DNA of 64,000 bases from Saprospiraceae bacterium (lineage in GTDB: Bacteria; Bacteroidota; Bacteroidia; Chitinophagales; Saprospiraceae). The translations under genes and the position numbers were made by a program. Positions 1 through 12,000 of this stretch are shown here, piece after piece; position 1 is the stretch's first letter; each line of letters begins with the position of its first letter. The stretch lies in the NCBI GenBank assembly GCA_022842725.1, contig JALHOZ010000007.1, positions 104,665 to 168,664 on the forward strand, read 5' to 3'. The notes below the pieces were generated by a model. It was not told where the DNA came from. It worked only from the letters and a program-made list of their open reading frames with translations, and made no database searches.

Positions 1-3000
1 TTGGATCTCCTCCGACATTCGGTCTTACTCTGACCAAGCCAAGAGCCGGCATGTCAACATTGACATAATATGTGCCCGGTGGTACACAGAATTTCCAATA
101 TCCGTCATCAGATGGAGTGCCCGGTTTGTGTCCGGTGTACATGGTTCCGAAAAGTTGCCAAACTGAACCTACTCTTCTGAATATATTGACTTCAAGTCCG
201 TTGATACCATTTTCTGAATTGTCTCTGATATCATTTTTATTAAAATCATACCAAACCACTTCTCCTACCGGAATACATGTATAAAATCCTGCATCCCATG
301 TCAAATCTCTTTCTCCTGATACCAACGTTGTAATAGCTGTTGTACCTACCCCGTTACTTCCGTCCACATCACTATCGGAAACATCCGCTCCGACATTAGG
401 AAGTGTCAGTTCAAAACCGTTTGGCCCAAAAAATCTCACATAATAATCTCCGGGATACAAATTTTCAAATATGTAAAATCCGTTTGAATTTGTGGTAGTA
501 GTTCCGTACAATGTACCGTCTGCTCTGTACAAATTAACTATTACTCCAGGCAATCCAGGTTCGCCGACATTCTGAATACCATTACCATTCAGGTCATGCC
601 AAACAAAGTCGCCTAATGCTGCCAGAACAAGTATACCTGCATCAAATGTACTGTCATATTCTCCCCCTGTGATGTAAGTACATGGTGCCAAACCCTGAAG
701 ATTGACATCACTGTCCAATTCATCATTACTTCCCTGATTAGGTAACGTGTACTGACATCCCGGTGCAAGACCTGTAATATCAAATCTTACATTGTAATTA
801 CCCGGAATCAGATTATCAAAGAAATAAAATCCGCTTGCATCTGTTAAAGTAGTACGAAGGTTATTGCCATTACAATCCTGAAGTCTGACAATTACGTTCC
901 TCACGCCCGGCTCTCCAACATTCTGAATACCATTGCCATTAAGGTCTTTCCAAACCGTATCTCCGAGACCGCCGACTACGATTACTTTTTCAGGATCGTG
1001 ATCATCTTCGTCCTCATTGACCAACGGTCCGCCACCATCGATGACGTTATCCCAAGGACCGTCAGGCAATACCTCATTTTCATAAGGTGTGTCAGAATTT
1101 GGTGAGCTGTCTGCATCATCATTTCTGTTATTGCCCTGATCATCTTGTGAGCTGTTGATCTCTGCATAATTAAACCAATCCGTTTCTGCAGGGTTTGCGT
1201 CCAAAGCTATGACAAGCTGAAGAACAATCTCTTGTGAAGCACCAGGGAATAATGGTCCCCCGATTGTATATTGGAGTAAGCCATCTGCCGCGGGAGTAGG
1301 TGCTGTCACCATCGTCCATCCCGGATTGGCAGGGAAAGTAAATCCGCTTCTGATGTAATCATTGACTACGATATTTTCAGCAGGAACATTACCCTGATTG
1401 TATACTGTGATTCTGAATGTTGCTGTTTCTCCGATCATATACGGTCCTCTGAAATCAACTACTTTTTGTAAAGCGAGGTCAAAAACCTGAATCTGATGCG
1501 GATCGTGATCATCTTCGTCACCGTTTTCATTATTGATGGTATTGTCTGTACCGCTTGGCACACCATTGAAATCAGGCTCTCCTCCCGGATCATTACCGTT
1601 TGTAGCATCCGGATCACTGTCTATATCCTGACCCTGATTGCCTGTGGTGACATCTGTCGCTAAGGTAATCTCAGCATAATTTGTCCAGGCTGTTTCCGGA
1701 TCTGTATAACATTCTCTGACTCTCAGATCAAGAAGTACTGTGGTGCTTGCTCCAGGAGCCAGAATTATATTCATATCCATGGCAGCTCTGTTTGGTGCCA
1801 CCAGATTCCAAAGTGCATTATTCGGTAATCCTGGTTCAAAAACTAATCCGCAAGGGATATAATCAGAAACTTGTATGCTTCCTGCTGCTACATTACCTTG
1901 GTTGAACACTTCAATTTCGTAGGTAACGACCTGACCGTAACTATAGCTAGGCGCTGCTGTCGTTGCTACTTTTGTCAGGGCAAGGTCAAAGATAGAAGGT
2001 CCTGCAGGATCGTGATCGTCCTGACTTCCTGTATCTCCATCTCCTGTGCTTTCAATATTGTTATCACCAGGTCCGCCCGGTACTACTGCATTTTCATTTG
2101 CTCCGTTACTGTTTGGCGAACTGTCGGCATCAAAGCCCGGTCCGTTTGGTCCGTTGCCTGACGCAATCTCTGCATAATTGATCCAGTTTCTCTCGCCACC
2201 GTCAGATTGCAACAAGGTCAACTGAAGGGTCAACGTTGCACTTCCTCCAGGCATAACAGGGCCTGCAATGGTGTTTTGGATGGTTCCCGGTCCGGTAATA
2301 TTCCAACCATTATTAGCAGCAAAGCCATATCCAACCGGAACAAAGTCATTCACTACGATATTGGTCGCAGGCACATTACCCTGATTAAATACTTCAATGG
2401 TGAAGGTATGTGTCGAATTGTAGCTGTATGGTGGTGTTGTCACCAATGTTTTACGCAATGCAAGGTCAAATATCTCGATAAATGCGATATCATCGTCATC
2501 CTCATCATTTGGTGTATTCGGATCGTTCGGATCACCATTGATTTCATCATCTACTGTCGGATCATTGTTTGGATCTGCATCACCGTCTGAATCCACATCA
2601 TCACCGGTGATATCATCTCCGTCTTCATTTTCCATGTAAGAAATCTCTGCTCCGTTTGTCCATGAATTCGCAGTAGCAGATGCTCCCGGAACCATGGCTC
2701 TTGTTCTCAACACTACAGAAACTACAGTAGATGTTTGTTCTGCCAATGGTCCAGCTATGGTTCTGACGATTTGTGATCCGTTGACTGTCCAGTTTGGATT
2801 TAATGCCTGAACAAAAACCAATCCTGCAGGAATATAATCAGACACTTCAATATTGTATAAGTCTACATTACCTTGGTTAAACACTTCGATATTGTAGGTA
2901 ATATTCTGATTGTACTGATATGGGCCAGGGGTCACTACTGTTTTGCGGAGGGCAATATCAATGATTTCTACCAAAGCAGGATCATGATCATCTTCGTCAC

Positions 3001-6000
3001 CTGAGGCTGGTCCGCTGCCGATTGGTCCTGAACCGTTTCCGGCAACTGCATTATCGGAAGGTCCTTCAGGTTCGCCACCGCCATCATTACCATTGGTATC
3101 ATCCGGCGTACTATCTACATCAACCAATGTTCCGTAAGGACTAAATACTGCAGGATTGCTGGAATTACCTAAAGTATCCATTGCTTCTGATATTTCAGCA
3201 AAGTTGATATATCCACCTACCTGATTGGTCATTTGTACTTCAAGGAAGATTTTAACTACTGTAGATGTATTTGCAGGTATTACGCTTGTAATCGTATATT
3301 CTGCATTTGGTCCCACCATAGTCCAACCTGTGCTTGATGGATGTAAGGTAAATCCGGCAGGTATGTAATCCGTGATGACTACATTTTGTGCATCCAGGTT
3401 TCCTTGGTTGAATATGGTAATATCAAATTCCACCACATCACCATAAGCTGTAACCTGTACAGGACTGACTTTTTCTTTACGCAATGCAAGGTCAAAAACT
3501 TTAGGTATAAATCCGAAATCAATCGTCAGATTGCTGTTTTGATCCAAAGCTCCGCTGTTATCATTATTTGGATTTTCACCGGTTGGTTCCGGTGCATCTC
3601 CTAATCTTATCGTGTCACTTACCACACCGAAGAAAAACATCGGATTGGTATTAAATGTACCGTTGTCATCGCTGTCAATATTGGTATTGGCTCCTACTCC
3701 CGGTGTTTCATATGGTCCACCTGCGTTGAAGGTTCCTGTACTCGACAAATAATCTTCCAATGGTCCTCCCGGCATCATCTGACTTCCAGGTATGACGACG
3801 ATGTATTCGCCAATCAAAAGGCTGTCAAATAAATATACTCCGTTGGCACCAGTAATCGTTGAAGTTACCAGAATACAATTTCCTGTAATCGGATCTACCT
3901 GATGAAGTTCGACGGTAACACCTGAAATTCCTGTCTCACCATTGTCGATGATTCCGTTGTAATTATTGTCTATCCAAACCTGATTTCCGATGCTATACAT
4001 GGTGTAAAATCCGAAATCTATAGTAAGATCACTGTTTTCATCTGTGGCTCCGCTGTTGTCATTGTTTGGATTTTCATTCAAAGGAGATCCGTTCCAAACC
4101 AGATTCAACGTATCACTCACGACTGAACCGACAAACATAGGATTGCCGTTTAACAAACCATTGTCATCACTGTCTGCTCCGTTGTCCGGATCCACAGGAT
4201 TGCTACCGTCTTCATAAATACCTGATGAGGTATTGAGTATGCCACCACCTGTACTGCTTGACAAACCTGATAATGGTCCGCCTGCATTAAAGTTGGCTGC
4301 AACAATTTCTACTATATACTGACCCTGAATCAGGCTGTCAAACAAGTATAAACCATTCATATCTGTTATGGTAGTAGCTATGATGGAACAGTCACCTGTC
4401 ACAGGATCTACATAATGTAAATTAACCACTACATTAACAATTCCAACTTCCAAACCATTGATAAGTCCGTCGTTATTGGCGTCATTCCAAACCTGATTTC
4501 CGATGCTCATCAACGGAATAAATCCGAAGTCTACAGTAAGGTTGCTGTTGCTATCTAATGCACCGGAAGTATCATTGTCCGGATCTTCATTCAATGGTTC
4601 GTTGTTACCTAAAGTAAGTGTATCACTTACCACACTACCGACAAACATAGGATTTCCGTTCAGAATTCCGTTGTCATCACTGTCTGTTCCGTTTTCAGGA
4701 TTAATCAGGCTGTCATTGCCTACAATAGCGCCATTACCTGTACTGCTGGCAAATCCTTCCAAAGGTTGTCCGGAAGCAAAGTTTCCTGCAGTAACTTCTA
4801 CAATATATTGTCCTGTAATCAGACTGTCAAATAAATAATATCCGTTTACGTCTGTATAAAGCGTGTCAACTACGATGCAGGTTCCTGATACCGGATCAAC
4901 ATAATGAAGAACTACTTCTACTCCCTGAAGAGGAGCCTCACCGGAATCATAAGTTCCGTTATTATTAATATCGACCCAAACCTGATTTCCGATGCTGTGC
5001 ATTGGCACCAATCCGAAGTCTATGGTCAGGTTGCTGTTTTGATCCAATGCGCCTGAGGTGTCATTATCAGGATTTTCACCTGTCGGCTCACCGTCACCCA
5101 AAGTAACCACATTGCTTACGATGGCTCCCGGCAAAAATCCTTGTCCGTTGAGTACGCCATTGTCGTCACTGTCAATGTTGTTTCCTGCGTTGATTTGATT
5201 GGTTATATCCTCATACGTTCCTGTCGTAAGGTTTAAAGGACCACTACCGGTGCTGCTTACATAATTTGAAAACGGCTGACCTGTGGTAAAATTATTGGCA
5301 TTCAAAGCCACCAGATAATTCCCCTGGTTTAATGTATCAAACAAATATAAGCCATTGGCATTTGTTGTGGTACTTTGAATCAGAACATAATTCATCGTAT
5401 TTGGATTGAAATAATATAAATCCACGACGACATTTTGAATTCCGGATTCTGTACCATCAATGATTCCGTTATTATTGGCGTCAAGCCAAACCTGATTACC
5501 AATGCTGTAATTGATCAACTCAATGGTTGCCGGATCGGAATCGTCTTCGTCCTCATTTTCATCAGGACCTCCTCCTGTGATGGTATCATCATCAGGGTCA
5601 CCAGGAGTTACGTCATTATCGTTATCCGGATCATTGTCCGGCGTACTGTCTGCATCTTCTCCCTGGTCTGGATCTGTTGTATCCGAAGAGCCACTGATTT
5701 CCGAAAGGTTAACTACATTGTTAATATTGGCTCCTACGGCAATGGTCAGCACAATCGGGTATTCAACAAATGATCCGGGTTGTAAACCGGACAAAGGTAA
5801 AAGACCGTTGCCTGAAGTAGCAGTCAAAACTGCATTACTACCGGCTGAAACCCAGTTATTATTAGGTACAAAAGTAAATCCTGAAGGTATATAATCTGTA
5901 ATCTGAACACTGTCCAAAGGATAATTACCCTGGTTGAACACAGATAGAACAAAAGTCACATTATCACCAACATTAAAGCTTCCTGTCGGTGCTGTTTTGG

Positions 6001-9000
6001 TAATAGCAACATCGTGAATAACAAGAGTTTCGTCATCCTGGTCATCTTCTGACGGATCATCGTTGTCCGGATCAGAATCTATGTCATCATCACTTACATC
6101 ATCACCATCTTCATCTTCCATAGACACTACCTGTGCAATATTGGTCCATGCAGATGCAGGATCGGTATAACATTCATTTAATGTCACACTGATTGTAATC
6201 GTGGCTGAAGTAAATGGCTGCAATAATCCTGTATAGGTTGTAGATGCTTCATTACCTACAACAGTCCATGGCTGGCTGCCTCCTGAATACGTCATTCCAC
6301 AAGGCAATTCGTCCTTGACCACAATATTGGTCAATGGTACGTTACCCTGATTGGTCAGGGTGATATCATAACTCACTGTTTGACCATAACTATATGGTCC
6401 GGCAGTTGTAATTGTTTTATTTAAGGCTATATCTATGATATCGATACCGGCAGGATCGTGGTCGTCCTCATCCTCTCCGGCATTAGGGCCGCCTCCTGTC
6501 ACATTGTCATCATCAGGATCGCCCGGAGTGACCGGGTTATCATTATTTGGATCTGAATCAGGATTACTGTCAGCATCGTGATCGACATCATTACCACCAT
6601 TATCTTCTGCTGAAGTAACTTCTGCATAATTATCCCATGAAGTCTGACTTACACCTGTTTCGAGGGTTAATTCAAGGGTTAGGGTAGTTGAAGTACCCGG
6701 CTCCACCGGACCCGCTATCGTATTCTGTAACAACCCCGGACCGGCACTTGTCCATCCGTTATTGGCTACGAAACTGTAACCTTGCGGCAAATAATCACTG
6801 ATGACTATGTTTTGCGCTGTTGTATTTCCCTGATTGGAAACGGTAATATCAAAAGTCAACAACTGACCGTATGTATATGGAGCAGGAGTTGCAATCACTT
6901 TTGTCAATGCAAGATCAAAAATCTGAAGGGTTTCATCGTCCTGGTCATCTTCCGTCGGATCGTCATTGTCAGGGTCAGAATCCACATCGTCATCACTTAC
7001 ATCATCGCCATCCTCATCTTCCATAGAAACTACCTGTGCTATATTATTCCAGGCTGTACCCGGATTCGTATAACATTCATTCAAAGTAACACTGATGGTA
7101 ATCGTAGCCGATGTGAATGGTTGTAATAACCCGGTATAGGTTGTGGACGCTTCATTGCCCACAACAGTCCATGGCTGACTTCCTCCTGAGTAAGTCATAC
7201 CACACGGTAATTCGTCTTTAACAACAATATTCGTCAATGGAATATTACCCTGATTGGTCAAAGTAATATCATAACTCACAGTCTGACCATAGCTGTAAGG
7301 TCCGGCTGTGGTAACTGTTTTATTTAAAGCTATATCAACGACTACAGGTGCAGCCGGATCATGATCATCCTGATCTTCACCTGCATTTGGTCCAAGACCT
7401 GTGATTAAATCATCATTCGGATCTCCCGGTATTACCGGATTATCATTATTCGGATTCGTATCAGATACACTATCCGCATCATCATTTCTGTTATTGCCCT
7501 GGTCATCTTGTGTCGCACTCACTTCCGCATAATTATTCCAGCTTGTTTGATTTGCTCCTGTTTCAAGGGTCAATTGAAGGGTCAATGTAGTGAATGCTCC
7601 GGGAGCCAAAGGTCCGGCTATTGTGTTTTGTAATAATCCCGGTCCGGCACTTGTCCACCCGTTATTGGCTACAAAACTATATCCTGAAGGTAAATAGTCA
7701 CTGATCACTATATTTTGAGCTGTCACATTTCCCTGATTGAAAACATCTATCGTAAAGGTTAGTAACTGACCATAGCTGTAAGGACCTGCCGTGGTCAGTA
7801 CCTTTCTCAATGCAAGATCAAAAACCTGTATTTGGTGTGGGTCGTGATCATCCTCATCTCCGTTTTCATTATTGATGGTATTGTCTGTTCCACTCATGAC
7901 TCCGTTAAAGTCAGGAACACCACCGTTATCATTACTCATGTTATCATCAGGATCACTGTCTATATCGTCTCCCGGAAGTCCGGTTTCATCATTGACAGCT
8001 GCACTGATTTCTGCATAATTCGTCCAGGCAGTAGCAGGGTCCGTGTAACATGGTCTTACTATATAGTTGACCATAACTTGTGTAAACTGACCCGGATTTA
8101 AAACTGAAGTAATAGTATTTGTAATCACCTGGCCGCTTTGCGTCCAACCGATATTGGCAGGATCTGACGGATCAAATTCAAATCCGCAAGGTATCGTATC
8201 TCTTACGACAATATCTCTGGCAGGTATATTCCCTTGATTAAATACGGTAATGGTATACATGACATCCTGACCGTAGCTGTAGCTTGGCAATGCCGTATCT
8301 ACTATTTTACGCAATGCAAGATCAAAAATCGATGGTCCGGCAGGGTCATGATCATCTTCATCTTCTCCTGCATTTGGCCCGCCACCGTTGATGTTGTCAT
8401 CATCCGGATCTCCGGGTTGTACATCTCTTTCGTCACCAGTATCACTATCAGGATTACTGTCGGCATCAAATCCCGGTCCGGAAGGACCGTCACCGGCAGC
8501 TATTTCAGCATAATTGGTAAAATCACCTGAGCCCGTAGGTTGCAGAGTCAATTCCAATGTCAGGACAGCACTTGCTCCCGGAGCTATTGGTCCGGCGATG
8601 GTATTTTGTATGTTCGGATAAGCACCTGTCCATCCGTTATTAGCTACATAGCTATAGCCTGCAGGAATAAAATCTTTTACAATTATATTACTTGCAGGTA
8701 CATTGCCCTGATTAAATACTTCAATTTCAAATATATGGGTTTGACCATAACTGTATGGTGGTGTTGTCACCAACCTCTTTTGAAGAGCAAGGTCAAAAAT
8801 TTCTATTACTTCATTATCATCATCGTCTTCGGTACCTCCTGAAGGTCCGTTGCCCGGATCACTATCTATGTCTCTGTCACCTATTGGATCACCGTTTTCA
8901 TCTTCAAAGCCGGAAACCTGTGCCTGATTAACCCATGCGTTAGGTTGATTGCTTTGGATTATTGTCAGGATCAAATCGACAGAAGCCGATGCTCCAGGTG

Positions 9001-12000
9001 CCAAAGGACCTGTAATAGTATTAGTCAGAATTCCCGGAGTGGTTTCTACCCATCCATTGTTGGGTGAAAAACTGAAACCTGACGGAAGATCGTCTTCAAT
9101 TTCAATATTATAAACAGCTTCATTACTTTGATTACTTACTGTAATAATATATGTAATCTGACTGCCATATTGGTAAGGTGGTGGAGAAGCAGGACTGATG
9201 TCTTTAACCAAAGCGACATCTATAAACCGAACGGTAGCTCCATCGTGATCATCCTCATCAGTTGCAGCAACGCCGTCGCCCGGTGTTCCGGAACCGTCAC
9301 CATCAATGTAATTGTCTGCAGCGCTTCTGATCTGACCACCGGCATCATTTGTTGGGTCGTTATCCGGCGTACTGTCGATATCATCTGTGGCATCATTAGC
9401 AACCACATCTGTGCCACCGGTTATTTCTGCAAAATTGTTTATATTATTGGCATTAGCTGTTGGTGCAACTTCCAAAATCAAAGGAATGTTAAAACTTGCG
9501 CCTACAGCTACACCCGGTGCCGGTAACAAACCATTTGCTACAGAAGCAGTATAATTTACTGTAGGAAATGATCCTGTCCAGTTCGGGTTATCTACGGCAT
9601 TAAATATATATCCGGCAGGAATATAATCTGTTACACTGATGCTGTTGACAATATCTGTACCCTGATTGGTTACCGTAATGGTAAAAGGAACATCCTGACC
9701 TATTGCCACCGGCAACGTAAGACTGGTTGTTTTAGCCAAAGCCAAATCAAAAGTTGTCGGATAAAATCCAAAGTCAAAAGTGTGATTGTTTTCAGCTGGT
9801 CCGGCAGTCGTAATGGCTATTTCAGCAATTCCACCAACTAAACCAGCATCATTGTCTGAATAATCTGATAAACCTACACCTGACTCATTGGTTAAGGTCA
9901 ATACAAATCCTTCCAACGGACTACCATTGACACCAAATGTATTATATTGTGTAGAAGAAATTCTGATTGTATAGTCTGTATAGGGCTGTGGTCCCAAAGT
10001 ACCATTGCCATCAGGGTCGTTGGTATTTGTATAATTAAAATAATATCCTCCGTCTGAATCAGTGGTTGATGTCCCAACCACCGTTCCATTGGCATTAACC
10101 AATTCTACAATGATACCACTGAGTACCGGTTCGTCAGGATCCTGGATACCGTCCCTGTCCACATCAGACCAGACGACGTTACCTATCTCGAGCAGTGGCA
10201 CCTCACCCAGGGTTTCAATGTCTCCGATCCCTGCGGCTTTACCAAAGGTTCCTACATCAGCACCCGCCGGGTTAAAATAAATTTCATAACCATCGCCAAT
10301 CTGATTTCCGGTGAGGTTATCAAATCTCATCGTACCTCCGGACCAGATCCAAACCGGGTCCATATAGGTCACAATGGTATTGTCCACAGTTGAAGTTCTG
10401 TGAACTGCCAACCCTCCATTAACTGGTTCGGGGTGGAATTTATCATCTTTATAAAACTCCGGAGTAAATTGAATGGAATACTGGCACGTTGCTGAATTAG
10501 GATCTCTCAATCCTTGCAACAAATCACCGACTACAGCTATGGCATATGAACCCGTTCCATTCAGGTCGTAATTGTACCAACCAGCCTGATGACCTCTTCG
10601 GTCAACCATACCAATGATCATATTTCCTTTACCATCAAACTCGATGTCTGTTATCATTGGAAATCCTGCTCCTTCAAAGTAGCTTTGAAACTGATTTGTC
10701 CATGGCAACCATCGATTAGGAGTTGAATTCCTGTAATTTAATGGAAAGGATAAAACCGGCGTTAAATTAAAAGTTTCGGTAGCTACATCAAATTCATATA
10801 TATGACCCATCAGGTCATTTACGCCGCCTACTACAGTTCCGTTAAGTGCCTGACCATTACAAACCAATCCTACAAAAACTTTTCCTCTGGTAACTTTAAC
10901 AGCAAAAGGCATATGCTCTCCGGCACTGCCACTACAAGGATCAGGAATTGTAAAACCTTTAACTTTTGTTCCTACATCAGCAAGAACAGGTGCAACCGGA
11001 TTAAACGGATCAACAAGATCCATCTGATATAATTTTCTGTCGTATAAGTTTACTACATAAAGCCATCTTCCGTCCTCAGAAATATCCAGGTCACCAAAAG
11101 ATACTTTTCCGACCTGTTCCCAGGCAGCTGCATCCTGACTCGGGTCAAGTTTATTTCCGGTCATACCTCTTTGTGCATTTGTACCGATCACCGGACTGAA
11201 CTGCACCTGATTGGACGCAATGAGAGCATTAGTATACACACCGGATTCATTGCTGGTTGGGATGTTCAAATCCGAGTCAAAATCCAACCAATTGTAATTA
11301 TAAGAAGTGGAATAATCATCCGGGTCAATCATATAGATTCCACCTCCTCCTAAAGGACCCAATCCTGCGTGTCTTTTAAGCAGCGCAGAGGTAAATATTT
11401 TTCTTGATTGTTTTGAGATGGCAACACCCCAAACAGAACCAACCTGAGCTGCTGTCCCTAAAATGGTATGAGGAGGCCCCATAGGTCCCCCGTTAGGGTT
11501 GGAAGGATAGTATCCTGAGTTGGCACCATGTCCGTTGTCCAGATAATTCATCCCTACAAAAGCATCAGAGGCACCTGACGTACCTGGTACTAATGGGTCA
11601 CCATTGACAAAACATGTGGTGAAGGTGGGTGGATTATCCGTTAACGCAAAATCTGCGGGATAGGTTATGATAAAATTGTGAACTCCCGGTCCGGTGGCAA
11701 ACTGTACTGCCGTACCATACGTATTTCCATTACCCGCACTGAAATCCTGTACAGGGCTCAGATTACAAAATCCGTCCGGAATCTCAAATTCAATTCTGAC
11801 AGGATAAGAAGGAGGATTGAAGGAATACGTACCGTCACTGGCCGTTGTGGCAGAACCTACTAAAACATCCTTTACCGGAAGTGTTCCGTTAGTGTAAAAT
11901 TTAACAATGATGTCTCCTCGTAATGGTTCACCTGACTGGCGGATTCCGTCTCCGTTGTAGTCTCTGAATACAGTTCCGGTGATCTGTGCATTGATCTGAC

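Noticed and set aside
72..11863. Many plus- and minus-strand ORFs of 60-132 codons inside the giant gene
   Set aside because: They are overlapping frames of the 4026-codon gene, low in complexity, repeated with the domain repeats, and without family motifs.
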